A stretch of DNA of 64,000 bases from Methylomarinum sp964397365 (lineage in GTDB: Bacteria; Pseudomonadota; Gammaproteobacteria; Methylococcales; Methylomonadaceae): the NCBI GenBank assembly GCA_964397365.1, contig CAYNIU010000002.1:1-64000 (forward strand). Reading direction: 5' to 3'. Of this stretch, positions 52,642 through 62,988 are shown one piece after another. Both the position numbers and the translations under genes were made by a program. The notes below the pieces were generated by a model that was not told the origin of the DNA, searched no databases, and worked only from the letters and a program-made list of their open reading frames with translations. Every line of letters begins with the position of its first letter. Within the stretch, counting starts at the first letter, position 1.

Positions 52642-53544
52642 TCTCTTCTTCCGTTTTTGTTTGCGGGCGGCTTTCTGCTTTCGAATAGCTGCCAATTCAA
52701 TCAGCTCAGTTTCCATCATGGTGGGCGTTTCGAATGTTATTGCTCCCAGCATTCCACTCCTTAATTCGTTCAATAAAATCTTTGCCGTTCTATCCCCATC
52801 AACTTGTTTACCGGCGCGTAAACAACCGCGTTTTTGGCCGACAATTTCCATTAAATCAGCGGCGCTGTCGGGTAATTGTTTAAGCTCGTAACGCTTTTTA
52901 AGTTGTTCAGGGTAGGCGTTGAGTAAATACTCGACAGCAAAAAAAGCCACATCATCATATTGCATGGCGGTATCTTTAATGGCACCGGTAGTTGCCAGCC
53001 GATAACCACTGTTTTTGTTTTCTACATTAGGCCAGAGTATTCCCGGGGTATCGGAAAGTACAATGTTGTTGGGCAAATTAATGCGTTGCTGGCGTTTGGT
53101 GACAGCCGGTTCGTTACCTGTTTTGGCAATTATTCGACCGGCCAGAATATTAATGATGGTCGATTTTCCCACATTGGGAATCCCCATGATCATGGGGCGA
53201 ATAATTTTATTGGCAGCTGTTTTCTCCGGCAGCATTTTGCTGCACAAATCAATAATTTGTTTGATTTTATCGGGGTGTTGAGTCGTCGCTGCCAGGGTTT
53301 TTACACCTTGCTCCCGTTCAAGATAACTTTGCCATTGCTGAGTCATTTCCGGGTCGGCCAGATCATTCTTGTTCAGTACTCTGATGCAGGGTTTATCACC
53401 CCGTAATAGGGATAACATGGGGTTTTGGCTGCTAAATGGAATACGAGCATCCAACACTTCAATAATTAAATCAATCTGCGGTAATACTTCTTTGATTTCT
53501 TTACTGGCCTTATGCATATGGCCGGGGTACCATTGAATCTGCAT
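52639..53544 (-). CDS. ylqF: Ribosome biogenesis GTPase (YlqF/RbgA family)
   Basis: 301 residues, circularly permuted GTPase: G4 NKND comes first, then G1 GIPNVGKST and G3 DTPG. The N-terminal IQWYPGHMHKASKEI and EVLDARIPFSSQNP are family hallmarks. In Bacillus the relative matures the large ribosomal subunit. The Lys/Arg-rich C-terminus (KQKAARKQKRKKR) ends at a TAA inside the MITE copy, so the original end may have been changed. Confidence 0.9.
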   Translation of the reverse strand: MQIQWYPGHMHKASKEIKEVLPQIDLIIEVLDARIPFSSQNPMLSLLRGDKPCIRVLNKNDLADPEMTQQWQSYLEREQGVKTLAATTQHPDKIKQIIDLCSKMLPEKTAANKIIRPMIMGIPNVGKSTIINILAGRIIAKTGNEPAVTKRQQRINLPNNIVLSDTPGILWPNVENKNSGYRLATTGAIKDTAMQYDDVAFFAVEYLLNAYPEQLKKRYELKQLPDSAADLMEIVGQKRGCLRAGKQVDGDRTAKILLNELRSGMLGAITFETPTMMETELIELAAIRKQKAARKQKRKKR

Positions 53545-53640
53545 TTTGAGTTCTGTTCATTGGAAAAGATTATATTTTACCGTAATTGAGTCGCTTAAGG
53601 TCTGATTTGCTAAAATACAGCATTGGTTAGCGGAGTGTGA

Positions 53641-54771
53641 ATGGAAACCTTAATGCGGGTACCGCAGGGTACTTATGAAATCAAACGCCTGCCGTATCGT
53701 AAAAATGCTACCTTGAGAGCCTGGGATGCGGCAGATGAATATTTATTAAATCATTTGTCTGCAAACGTAATTGATCGTGACGCCACTGTTTTAATCTTAA
53801 ATGACAGCTTCGGCGCACTGAGTGTGGCTTTAAATTCTCTTCATCCACTGGCGATTACCGACTCTTTTCTTTCACAGCAGGCGACTCGCATTAATCTGGA
53901 TATCAATGGTATTGATCCGAAAAGGGTTGCATTACTGAATAGTTTGCAAGTAGCGGATAAAACCATTGATTGGTTAGTGATTAAAATTCCCAAAATTCTG
54001 GCATTGCTGGAATACCAACTCATCCAGTTGCAACCCTGGCTAACGGTGAATACCAGGGTGGTTGCAGCCGGCATGGTCAAATCATTACCGCAATCGGTCT
54101 GGAAACTGTTGAAACGTTTGCTAGGGGAGACAACAACTTCATTAGCCAGGAAAAAAGCCCGCTTGATTCAGGTAGATGTGGCAGCACAAAGAACAGTTCC
54201 AGAAAACCCATACCCGATTGAATATCAGTTGGAAAATACAGATTTTAGTATTTGTAATCATGCCAATGTATTTTCACGGAACAGTCTTGATATTGGAACT
54301 CGTTTTTTGCTACAGCATTTACCGGTCAATCCGGCTTATCAGGATATGATAGATTTGGGTTGTGGCAATGGTGTAGTCGGACTGATGTTGGCGCATAAAC
54401 ATAAGCAAGCCAATATACGTTTTTTCGATGAATCATTTATGGCAATAGCCTCTGCCCGGAAAAATTTTGAACAGGCTTTTGGGAAGCTACGCCAGGTACA
54501 ATTTACTGTCGGCGATTGTTTAGATGGAGTGGAGATAAACTCGGCTGACTGTATTGTCTGTAACCCACCGTTTCACCAACAATATGCGGTTGCCAGTCAC
54601 ATCGCTTACAAAATGTTTAAACAGTCCCTTGGAGTACTGAAAAAAGAAGGGGAATTATGGGTTATAGGTAACCGGCATTTAAAATATCATCTGACTTTGA
54701 AACAACTGTTTGGACATTGCGATATGATAGCCTCAAACAGAAAGTTTGTGATTTTTAAATGTGTTAAATGA
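53641..54771 (+). CDS. rlmG: 23S rRNA (guanine-N2) methyltransferase RlmG
   Basis: 376 residues with duplicated Rossmann folds: an inactive N-terminal half and a C-terminal SAM domain with MIDLGCGNGVVGLML and VCNPPFHQ (near 306-312). RlmG modifies G1835 of 23S rRNA in E. coli. GGAGTG precedes the ATG. RsmC is the closest alternative, but the N-terminal RVPQGTYEIKRLPYR fits RlmG. Confidence 0.88.
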   Translation: METLMRVPQGTYEIKRLPYRKNATLRAWDAADEYLLNHLSANVIDRDATVLILNDSFGALSVALNSLHPLAITDSFLSQQATRINLDINGIDPKRVALLNSLQVADKTIDWLVIKIPKILALLEYQLIQLQPWLTVNTRVVAAGMVKSLPQSVWKLLKRLLGETTTSLARKKARLIQVDVAAQRTVPENPYPIEYQLENTDFSICNHANVFSRNSLDIGTRFLLQHLPVNPAYQDMIDLGCGNGVVGLMLAHKHKQANIRFFDESFMAIASARKNFEQAFGKLRQVQFTVGDCLDGVEINSADCIVCNPPFHQQYAVASHIAYKMFKQSLGVLKKEGELWVIGNRHLKYHLTLKQLFGHCDMIASNRKFVIFKCVK

Positions 54772-54821
54772 GTGTTTGATTTAGCAACACTTTTTATAAA
54801 CAGATTATTCAGGTCATCAGT

Positions 54822-57800
54822 ATGGAAAATAATGTCAGTGAGAAAATACTTAACCATTTATATCAGTATATTGAAAAAAAACTGGATGCCGATTTGGTTC
54901 CAACATTAAAAACTTTCTGTCAGCACTATTTTGCTTCAGTTCCTTTAAATGACCTGGAAAATCTGATAATCAAGGATTTATACGGTGCTGTATTGTCACA
55001 TTGGAATTTAGCGTTACAGTACAAAACGGGGAAGCAAAAAGTCAATGTCTATAATCCAACTCTGGAAATTCACGGCTGGCAGTCCAAGCATACCATTGTT
55101 GAAATTATAGTCGAAGATATGCCATTTTTACTGCAATCTCTCAGTATGGAAATTAATCGACAGGGTTTGACTAATCATTTAAGTATTCATCCAGTCTATA
55201 ACATGCTGAGAAATGATGAGGGTGAGTTTCTGGGGTTTGCTCAGGCTGATGATGTTAACTGTAGCAGTGAATGTTTACTGCATCTTGAAATTGACCGGCA
55301 GACTGATCCTGCAAAACTGGATTTTCTAAAACAGCGTTTGCAATGTGTACTGACCGCAGTTCGCTACACTACCCAAGACTGGCAGCCTTGTTTGCACAGA
55401 ATGCAGGAGGTCATTTCTTCCCTGAGCGAAGTTGTACAGGCGGACAACCAGTCGCACACCGAAATATTAGCCTTTCTGCAATGGCTATATGACGATCATT
55501 TTGTTTTTTTGGGGTACAGGGAATATAAGCTGGTTAATCAAGACGGGTTAATGGCGTTTCAGCCGATTCCAGGATCCGGCCTGGGAATTTTAAGAGATAC
55601 TCTGGCAAAATTACCGGAACATGGCGTAACGCCCATGTCTGCCGATGCCTTTGAAAAAATCAATAATCATCAGGTTCTATTGATTACCAAAGCCACTTCA
55701 AAATCAATAGTACACAGACCTGCATTTTTGGACTATATCGGTATCAAGCAATATAGCGCATCAGGTGAATTAACGGGGGAAAAACGTTTTTTGGGACTAT
55801 ACAGTTCAACAGCGTATTTAGCTGAACTAAAAAATATTCCAATGGTCAGGCAAAAAATCAACAGCGTTGTAGAACGCTTTGCTTTCCGTAAAGGCTCACA
55901 TCAATCTCGGGCGTTATTATTTATTCTACAGTCATTACCTCGTGATGAAGTTTTTCAGACCAATTCTGACGATTTGTTTTTGTGTGCATCCGGGGTTATG
56001 CAGTTACAGGAACGGCAACGTGTCAGAGTCTTTGCCCGGCATGACCTGTATGGTCATTTTGTTTCGATGCTGGTGTTTGTTCCCCGGGAGCGTTATCACA
56101 CGACATCACGAAAAAAAATACAGCAGATTTTACTCGATATTTTTCAGGCTCAGCATGTAGACTTTAGTGTGCAGCTTTCAGAATCCATTTTGGCGCGAAT
56201 CCATTTTATTATTCGTACCGATGCCGGCAGCCATATTGATTATGATGTAAAAGATATTGAACAAAAAATTATTGAGGCGCTGGCTGATTGGCAGGATGAT
56301 TTAAAACAGGAGTTGGTCAATTATCACGGAGAAGCCAAGGCAAATGCTTTGTTTAACAGTTATCAGGACGGCTTTAGCGCCGCTTATCGGGAAGAAGTAT
56401 CAACCAGAACAGCATTGCTGGACATTGAGCGTCTGGAACATTTGTTAAAAACCGGAGCGCAAGCGGAAACACTGTTATATAGCCCGTTAACAGCGACACC
56501 TAATAAAACTTTACGTTTCAAATTGTTTTGTCGGGGGCAGGCTTCTTTATCAACAAGTCTACCGATGTTGGAAAACATGGGGGTTAAGGTTTGTGATGAA
56601 CGACCCTATGAAATCAATAAAAAAGATTGCACAGATACGTTGTGGATACATGATTTTGGTCTGATTCTTGACATTGATACCAGCAGTTTGAATCTGGAAA
56701 ATTTGACACCACGTTTTCAGGAAGCATTTGAACGCTGCTGGTTTAAAAAAATCGAAAATGATGGCTTTAACCGGCTAATTATAAAAGCCGGCATTAGCTG
56801 GCAGCAGGTTAATATTTTCCGGGGCTTTTATTTGTATCTGCGACAGCTGGATATTACGTTCAGTCAGTCTTATGTTGAAACTACACTGTACAATAACCCG
56901 GAAGTGGTTCGTTTACTGGTGCAGTTTTTTACCCAACGTTTTGATCCGTCGCTTGAACCCTCTGATAACAGTAATGACGAGATTTTCGCCGCAATAGAGC
57001 GGGCTATTGATCAAGTACAGTCACTGGATGAAGACAGAATTCTCAGACGTTATCTTAATTTGATTCAAGCGGCGGTGAGAACGAATTACTTTACAGAGTC
57101 GTTTGATGAGCAGGGTATTCCATATTTTGCTATCAAGTTTACCTCTTCAGCCGTTTTGGAAATGCCTTCACCTGTGCCTTATTTTGAGATTTTTGTTTAT
57201 TCTCCCAGAATTGAGGCTATTCATTTGCGAGGTGGCCCGGTAGCGCGGGGCGGTTTGCGTTGGTCAGACCGGAGGGAAGATTTCAGAACGGAGGTTTTGG
57301 GGTTGATGAAAGCACAAATGACCAAAAATTCGGTCATTGTTCCAACCGGGGCCAAAGGTGGTTTTATCGTAAAAAATATCAATAAATTTTCAGCAGCAGA
57401 AGACAGATATAAAGAAGTTATCAGTTGTTATCAAATTTTAATCAGAGGGTTACTGGATTTAACTGACAATATACAGAATGGTCAAGTGGTCAAACCTCGT
57501 TATGTTAATTGTTATGATAGTGATGATACCTATTTGGTCGTGGCGGCGGATAAAGGTACAGCAAAGTTTTCCGATTATGCCAATGCCTTGTCTCTTGAAT
57601 ATGGTTTTTGGCTTGGAGATGCTTTCGCTTCCGGCGGCTCAGTCGGGTACGATCATAAAATGATGGGAATTACAGCACGAGGCGCTTGGGAATCGGTCAA
57701 ACACCATTTCATTCACCGGGGACTCAACTATCTGAAAAACCCATTTACAGTAGTAGGTATTGGCGGTATGGCCGGTGATGTTTTTGGCAACGGTATGTTG

Positions 57801-59651
57801 TTGTCACAACAAATCAAGTTAATTGCCGCATTTGACCATGAGAATATTTTTCTGGATCCTGATCCTGACCCTGAAATAAGCTTCCAGGAGCGTAAACGCT
57901 TGTTTGCACTACCTGCTGCATCCTGGTCTGATTATGAACCCGGTTTGCTTTCCCAGGGTGGCGCTGTATTTTCCAGACAGTTAAAATCCATTCAGTTAAC
58001 GCCACAAATTAAAGAACGTCTGAATATCAATATTGATCATGTGACCCCTAATGAGTTGATCAAATGTATATTATGCGCCCCGGTCGATTTACTTTGGAAT
58101 GGCGGCATTGGAACCTATGTTAAAGCAAATTGGGAAAAAAGCCTGGATGTCGGTGACAGAGCTAATGATCCCGTGCGAGTAAATGGTGAGGATTTACGCT
58201 GCTCAATTGTTGCAGAAGGTGGCAATCTGGGTTTTACCCAAGCCGGACGGGTTGAATTTTCGCAAAAAGGCGGGATTATCAATACCGATTCCATTGATAA
58301 TTCTGCTGGTGTTGATTGTTCTGATCATGAAGTCAATATCAAAATTTTACTGGATAGCCTGGTATCTCAGGGTGACTTGACCGAAAAACAGCGGAATCAA
58401 TTGTTGGTATCAATGACCGATGCGGTTGCTGAATTGGTTTTATCGAATAACTCATTGCAGAATCGGGCGATTAGCATGATTGAACGTACCTCTGTTGAAG
58501 ATTTGCAGGGTATTCAATGGTTGATCGAAATTCTGGAGCAAAAGGGACATTTAAACCGGGAATTGGAGGGTTTGCCTGACAACAATATCTTGCTGGAGAG
58601 AGTAACCAAGGAGAAAGGTTTATACAGGCCAGAAGTCAGCGTTTTGTTGGCATATAGCAAACAGATGTTAAAGCAACAATTATTGGCCGAATTGGCTCAG
58701 TTGGACGATAGCTTGTTGCAACAGGAATTAAAACATTATTTTCCTGAAGTATTACAACAACAGTATCCACAACAGATTCAGAAACATTATTTGGCCCACG
58801 AAATTGTCGCTAACTGTATGGTCAACTCGCTGATAAATCGTATGGGGATTGTTTTTCCGTTCAGGATTCTGGATGAAAGCGGACATTCAATCAGCGCCAT
58901 CGTTGCAGTTTATAAAAGGGTTTGTTGTATATTTACGATTGAGAATGTATGGCGGGAAATTGAACTTGTTCAATTGCAATTAAATGCAGATGTGATTGAA
59001 AGCCTGTATGGTCAATTGCGGACACTTATCGAAAGAGCCATGCACTGGTTTTTAAGTGTTGAAACACCTCTGCAAACGGAAACAGATATTAATTCATATT
59101 TGCAAGGAATCAGTCATCTTAAAGATTCGCTGGTGACAATTATTTCGGATAATGCCAACAAGCGTATAGATCTGGAAGTCGATAGTTTAATTAACCAAGG
59201 CGTCCCTGCCGGGCTGGCCCTGGATATAATAACGATGGACAATCTATATCTTTGTCTGGATGTCATCTGGTTAAACAAGCAGACAGGGCGACCGTTAAAT
59301 GATTGTGCGAGAGTCTTTTTTGAGCTTCTTGAATCTTTAGATTTATTATGGCTACGCGAACAGATCAATCAATTACCAGATAAAAGTATGTGGCAATCGC
59401 TGGCGCGCAGAACCAGTCGAGAAGAATTTAATGCTGTTGCCTGCGCTCTTTCATTAACGGTATTGCAGCAAAACGGTATTAATATCAGCGATATGCTGGA
59501 AAATTGGTTTAAAGCTTTTGATAAAGCGATAAACCGTTATAGAAAACTGCTAGCCATGGTCAAATCAGATGCGACAATTGAATTGGAAAAAGTAACAGTT
59601 CTGCTGAAAGAACTTCAGGATCTGGCAGGATGTTCTATAAATAATAATTAA
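54822..59651 (+). CDS. gdhB: NAD-specific glutamate dehydrogenase (large, GDH-180 type)
   Basis: 1609 residues, one of the largest proteins here. N-terminal ACT-like regulatory region, then the catalytic dehydrogenase core with HLRGGPVARGGLRWSDRREDFRTEV (in parts), VPTGAKGGFIVKN near residue 842 and VGIGGMAGDVFGNGMLLS. The C-terminal part has RNQLLVSMTDAVAELVL. Works mainly in the glutamate-catabolic direction. Starts 50 bases after rlmG and ends before a strong terminator. Confidence 0.95.
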   Translation: MENNVSEKILNHLYQYIEKKLDADLVPTLKTFCQHYFASVPLNDLENLIIKDLYGAVLSHWNLALQYKTGKQKVNVYNPTLEIHGWQSKHTIVEIIVEDMPFLLQSLSMEINRQGLTNHLSIHPVYNMLRNDEGEFLGFAQADDVNCSSECLLHLEIDRQTDPAKLDFLKQRLQCVLTAVRYTTQDWQPCLHRMQEVISSLSEVVQADNQSHTEILAFLQWLYDDHFVFLGYREYKLVNQDGLMAFQPIPGSGLGILRDTLAKLPEHGVTPMSADAFEKINNHQVLLITKATSKSIVHRPAFLDYIGIKQYSASGELTGEKRFLGLYSSTAYLAELKNIPMVRQKINSVVERFAFRKGSHQSRALLFILQSLPRDEVFQTNSDDLFLCASGVMQLQERQRVRVFARHDLYGHFVSMLVFVPRERYHTTSRKKIQQILLDIFQAQHVDFSVQLSESILARIHFIIRTDAGSHIDYDVKDIEQKIIEALADWQDDLKQELVNYHGEAKANALFNSYQDGFSAAYREEVSTRTALLDIERLEHLLKTGAQAETLLYSPLTATPNKTLRFKLFCRGQASLSTSLPMLENMGVKVCDERPYEINKKDCTDTLWIHDFGLILDIDTSSLNLENLTPRFQEAFERCWFKKIENDGFNRLIIKAGISWQQVNIFRGFYLYLRQLDITFSQSYVETTLYNNPEVVRLLVQFFTQRFDPSLEPSDNSNDEIFAAIERAIDQVQSLDEDRILRRYLNLIQAAVRTNYFTESFDEQGIPYFAIKFTSSAVLEMPSPVPYFEIFVYSPRIEAIHLRGGPVARGGLRWSDRREDFRTEVLGLMKAQMTKNSVIVPTGAKGGFIVKNINKFSAAEDRYKEVISCYQILIRGLLDLTDNIQNGQVVKPRYVNCYDSDDTYLVVAADKGTAKFSDYANALSLEYGFWLGDAFASGGSVGYDHKMMGITARGAWESVKHHFIHRGLNYLKNPFTVVGIGGMAGDVFGNGMLLSQQIKLIAAFDHENIFLDPDPDPEISFQERKRLFALPAASWSDYEPGLLSQGGAVFSRQLKSIQLTPQIKERLNINIDHVTPNELIKCILCAPVDLLWNGGIGTYVKANWEKSLDVGDRANDPVRVNGEDLRCSIVAEGGNLGFTQAGRVEFSQKGGIINTDSIDNSAGVDCSDHEVNIKILLDSLVSQGDLTEKQRNQLLVSMTDAVAELVLSNNSLQNRAISMIERTSVEDLQGIQWLIEILEQKGHLNRELEGLPDNNILLERVTKEKGLYRPEVSVLLAYSKQMLKQQLLAELAQLDDSLLQQELKHYFPEVLQQQYPQQIQKHYLAHEIVANCMVNSLINRMGIVFPFRILDESGHSISAIVAVYKRVCCIFTIENVWREIELVQLQLNADVIESLYGQLRTLIERAMHWFLSVETPLQTETDINSYLQGISHLKDSLVTIISDNANKRIDLEVDSLINQGVPAGLALDIITMDNLYLCLDVIWLNKQTGRPLNDCARVFFELLESLDLLWLREQINQLPDKSMWQSLARRTSREEFNAVACALSLTVLQQNGINISDMLENWFKAFDKAINRYRKLLAMVKSDATIELEKVTVLLKELQDLAGCSINNN

Positions 59652-59761
59652 AATTGATATATGTCAAGGAGGAAAAAAATCAGACTTATATAATAACCAC
59701 ATGTCATTAAGTTACTAACAGGAGCCTTGATTGACATAAATCCTCTATAAAGATAGTTTAC

Positions 59762-59797
59762 AAGGCAGATTGTTTTTTTAATCTGCCTTTTTTTATA
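59762..59797 (+). terminator. Rho-independent terminator after gdhB
   Basis: AAGGCAGATT pairs perfectly with AATCTGCCTT around a T-rich eight-base loop and runs into a T tract. It lies 110 bases after the gdhB stop. The converging diguanylate cyclase ends at 59843. Confidence 0.9.
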
Positions 59798-59842
59798 CTC
59801 AATTTACGTCACATGCTGTAAGTCTATATGAGTAAAGTTCAA

Positions 59843-60730
59843 TTATCTGGAAACTCTTACCTGATTCCGGCCGTTCATTTTTACTTGATACATGGCGTTA
59901 TCAGCTCTATTAATAAAAGAATCTATCGAGTCGTTACCTTTCAATGAACTTACCCCCAGGCTGGCCGTTAAATTTAATGTTTTCATATCATAGGCCAGGG
60001 TATGATTTTCAATGGATGCCCGAATTCTTTCCGCAATAACAGCCGCTTCATCCAGATTGGTTTCACTTAATAAAACAACAAACTCCTCACCACCATAGCG
60101 AAAAACAATATCACAATTGCGGACTGATTCTTTTATCCAGGTAGCTATAAAAGTAAGAGCAATATCACCACATTCATGACCATAGTTATCGTTGATTGAT
60201 TTAAAATGATCAATATCAATAAAGATCAAAGATAAATGATTGTTGTTACGGTTAGCCAGTCTGTATTCCCGGGCGATTGTATCATTAAAGGCAGTCCGAT
60301 TTTTGCTGTTGGTCAGCGGATCTGTATGTGCCATTTTGATAGCTTGTTTATATAGCGTTGCATTCTTTAACGGGTAAATCAGACAACACAACAATGTTTC
60401 CAATAAATGTAAATCTTCATCAGAAAAACGTTGTTGACGTAACAGTGTTAATTCACCTAATGATTGATCCTCAATGGTCAGGGAATAACTACAGGAGTAG
60501 CGGGTTTCTATTCCTCTTTTATAGACCAGATCAAATTCTTCATTTTTGTAAACGATGCCAGTATGAGGGATCATGTCTTGAATTTTATCGCAGAAAATTG
60601 AAATTAATTCTTTAAATTCAAGTGTGGTTTGTAGTGCGCTGCTAATATCGTAATGTTGTAAATTGGCAGCTTTAGATGCTTCAAAGGTTTTATTGTTAAC
60701 GATGGCTAAATTAGCTACTTTCTTTTTCAT
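59843..60730 (-). CDS. GAF-like/GGDEF diguanylate cyclase
   Basis: 295 residues. The first half (about 30-130) looks like a degenerate GAF-type sensor; no membrane helix. The second half is a GGDEF domain: HTDPLTNSKNRTAF, IDIDHFKSINDNYGHECGD, active site RYGGEEF, with an inhibitory RxxD site (RNCD) five residues before it. It should make cyclic di-GMP with product inhibition. Monocistronic, convergent with gdhB. Confidence 0.9.
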   Translation of the reverse strand: MKKKVANLAIVNNKTFEASKAANLQHYDISSALQTTLEFKELISIFCDKIQDMIPHTGIVYKNEEFDLVYKRGIETRYSCSYSLTIEDQSLGELTLLRQQRFSDEDLHLLETLLCCLIYPLKNATLYKQAIKMAHTDPLTNSKNRTAFNDTIAREYRLANRNNNHLSLIFIDIDHFKSINDNYGHECGDIALTFIATWIKESVRNCDIVFRYGGEEFVVLLSETNLDEAAVIAERIRASIENHTLAYDMKTLNLTASLGVSSLKGNDSIDSFINRADNAMYQVKMNGRNQVRVSR

Positions 60731-60854
60731 GACATCTCCCTCGTGTCTTGAATTAGGGTTTGCTATTAGTTATGCTTTTTTTGTGCCATATGGATATAAG
60801 TTTTAATAAATCAAATAGTTATGTTTTAATATTGATGGCTTGGCGAAGGCTGTC

Positions 60855-60879
60855 AAAAAAACGGCAATTTATTGCCGTT
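60855..60879 (-). terminator. Minus-strand terminator-like hairpin upstream of the cyclase
   Basis: AACGGCAA/TTGCCGTT stem with a four-base loop. Read on the minus strand the stem is followed by a run of T residues. It lies 125 bases before the cyclase start codon, with no minus-strand gene to its right, so it may end a small RNA or attenuate the cyclase leader. Confidence 0.5.
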
Positions 60880-60945
60880 GGTTGTTGAAAAAGCTCAATC
60901 ACCACGAAGCAATTTACCTAAAACAACAGCATATCGTGTCAGGGT

Positions 60946-60954
60946 TGTTATAAT
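60946..60954 (+). promoter_or_regulatory. Extended -10 promoter of yajR-ssb
   Basis: TGTTATAAT, a perfect extended -10 (TGnTATAAT). The matching -35 is weak, which is normal for this class. The start would be near 60961, 30 bases before the yajR start. Confidence 0.55.
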
Positions 60955-60990
60955 GACGAGTTTTAAAAGCCAAACGCATAGAGGTCAAAT

Positions 60991-62430
60991 TTGAGTCAGT
61001 TGCAGGATATTACCAGCCCAATGACATCAATGGAAAAGAGGGCAACCTTATCGCTTGCCAGCATTTATGCTTTACGAATGCTGGGACTTTTTATGATTCT
61101 TCCCGTTCTGTCTCTGTTTACCGAACAGATGGAGCATGCCACTCCTGTTCTGGTAGGACTGGCAATCAGTATTTATGGTTTAACCCAGGCTTTGTTACAG
61201 ATCCCGTTCGGTTTATTGTCAGACCGTTTTGGACGTAAAAAGATTATTGTTACCGGCTTGATACTGTTTTCGGCGGGTAGCATAATTGCGGCTATTTCCA
61301 CTACCATCTATGGGGTATTACTCGGGCGCGCATTACAGGGTAGTGGCGCTATTGCCGCTGCTGTTATGGCGCTGCTTGCTGATCTGACTCAGGAAGTACA
61401 CCGAACCAAAGCGATGGCAACTATTGGCGCCAGCATAGGCCTTTCTTTTGGTGTAGCTATTACTCTTGGGCCGGTGATTGCATCCTATGCTGGTATCAGT
61501 GGAATATTCTGGCTGACGGCTGTTTTAGCCCTGTTGGCGATTTTTGTCATATTGTTTATCGTTCCCAATCCAAAAAAAATCATCACCCATCGTGATACTG
61601 AAATGATACCGGCTCAGTTTAGTCAGGTCATTACTGAACCGGATTTATTGCGACTGGATTACGGAATTTTTATACTGCATTTGATTTTAACAGCCAGTTT
61701 TGTTGTAGTCCCTTTATTGATGCGTGATGCAGGGTTATTAGCCGAGCATCACTGGAGAGTTTATTTGCCGATTCTGGTGACTTCAATGGCCGTCATTATA
61801 CCCTTTGTCATACTGGCAGAAAAAAAACGGCAAATGAAAAAGGTCTTTATTGGGGCCATTGTTATTCTGGTGATGGCCAATTTGGTTTTATCCAAATACT
61901 GCGAGAATTTAACAGGCCTGATTAGTGGCTTATGGCTGTTTTTCTGCGGCTTTAATTTACTGGAAGCCACCCTGCCTTCATTGATTTCCAAAACCGCGCC
62001 AGGAGATTTAAAAGGAACAGCGATGGGGGCTTATTCCAGTTCACAATTTATGGGGGCTTTTTTAGGCGGCGTTAGTGGGGGTTGGTTATATGGTGAATAT
62101 GGGGCTGTGGCTGTGTTTTGGTTTTCTGCGGCCATGGCCGCCAGTTGGGTGCTGGTCGCTTTGTTTATGCGGCCACCGCGTTATCTTGCCAACTTGTTGT
62201 TATCGCTGGATAATGTTCTACCGAAACAGGCCGTTGAATTTTCAGCGTTGCTATTGAACATTCCTGGTGTGGAAGAAGTGCGATTGCACTTTGAAGAAAA
62301 TACGGCCTATTTAAAAGTTGATAATACCATTGTTAACAAGGATGAAATCCAGAAATTATTGCTACAATGGGCCGAAAAAAATATCAATCAGGTATCGCCA
62401 ACCGAGATACCTTTATCCAATACGGAGTGA
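60991..62430 (+). CDS. yajR: MFS transporter, YajR-like
   Basis: 479 residues, 12 helices. SIYALRMLGLFMILPVL, GLTQALLQIPFGLLSDRFGRKK (motif A), GRALQGSGAIAAAVMALLADLT and the C-terminal soluble domain GVEEVRLHFEENTAYLKVDN match E. coli YajR, whose C-terminal YAM domain is similar. Substrate unknown. TTG start at 60991 with AGAGG upstream; ATG 61021 is an alternative. Next to ssb. Confidence 0.88.
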   Translation: MSQLQDITSPMTSMEKRATLSLASIYALRMLGLFMILPVLSLFTEQMEHATPVLVGLAISIYGLTQALLQIPFGLLSDRFGRKKIIVTGLILFSAGSIIAAISTTIYGVLLGRALQGSGAIAAAVMALLADLTQEVHRTKAMATIGASIGLSFGVAITLGPVIASYAGISGIFWLTAVLALLAIFVILFIVPNPKKIITHRDTEMIPAQFSQVITEPDLLRLDYGIFILHLILTASFVVVPLLMRDAGLLAEHHWRVYLPILVTSMAVIIPFVILAEKKRQMKKVFIGAIVILVMANLVLSKYCENLTGLISGLWLFFCGFNLLEATLPSLISKTAPGDLKGTAMGAYSSSQFMGAFLGGVSGGWLYGEYGAVAVFWFSAAMAASWVLVALFMRPPRYLANLLLSLDNVLPKQAVEFSALLLNIPGVEEVRLHFEENTAYLKVDNTIVNKDEIQKLLLQWAEKNINQVSPTEIPLSNTE

Positions 62431-62433
62431 AAA

Positions 62434-62931
62434 ATGCTTAACAAGGTTATGTTAATTGGACGACTAGGAGGAGATCCTGAAGTCAGATATATGCCCAGTG
62501 GTGGAGCAGTTACAAATATTACCCTGGCAACAAATAGACGCTGGAAAGATAGGCAGACGGGAGAACAAAAAGAACATACCGAATGGCATCGAGTGGTTTT
62601 TTTTAATAAGCTGGCGGAAATTTCTGGAGAATATTTAAGAAAAGGCAGTCAGGTTTATGTCGAAGGGCGGATACAGACACGCAAATGGCAAGATCAGTCA
62701 GGTCAGGATCGTTATTCGACAGAAATAATTGCTGAAGAAATGAGGATGCTGGATAGTCGAAGTGGTGGTACGGCAAACTTTTCTAATAATGCCCAACAGG
62801 GAGGAGGTTATTCTCAACCTCAGACACCACCGTCTTCTTCACAGCCAGCCGCCGCAGCGCAACCATCACCGTCAGCCAATACACCACCGCCGGCAGCTTA
62901 TGAAGATTTTGATGATGATATTCCGTTTTGA
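62434..62931 (+). CDS. ssb: Single-stranded DNA-binding protein
   Basis: 165 residues. OB fold with MLNKVMLIGRLGGDPEVRYMPSG and TEWHRVVFFNKLAEI, then a flexible Gln/Pro/Ser tail ending DFDDDIPF, the conserved acidic tip that recruits partner proteins. Starts three bases after yajR. Confidence 0.97.
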   Translation: MLNKVMLIGRLGGDPEVRYMPSGGAVTNITLATNRRWKDRQTGEQKEHTEWHRVVFFNKLAEISGEYLRKGSQVYVEGRIQTRKWQDQSGQDRYSTEIIAEEMRMLDSRSGGTANFSNNAQQGGGYSQPQTPPSSSQPAAAAQPSPSANTPPPAAYEDFDDDIPF

Positions 62932-62988
62932 CCCAATAAATATTGGTTTATAAAAGCTTTATTAATCAATAAGGTGTTTATATTTTTG

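Noticed and set aside
52482..52688. ORFs through MITE copy 2 on the plus strand
   Set aside because: They translate repeat DNA and the antisense of ylqF.
59666..59672. Perfect AAGGAGG downstream of gdhB
   Set aside because: No start codon with a usable frame lies within normal distance; the nearest ATG (about 30 bases on) opens only five codons.
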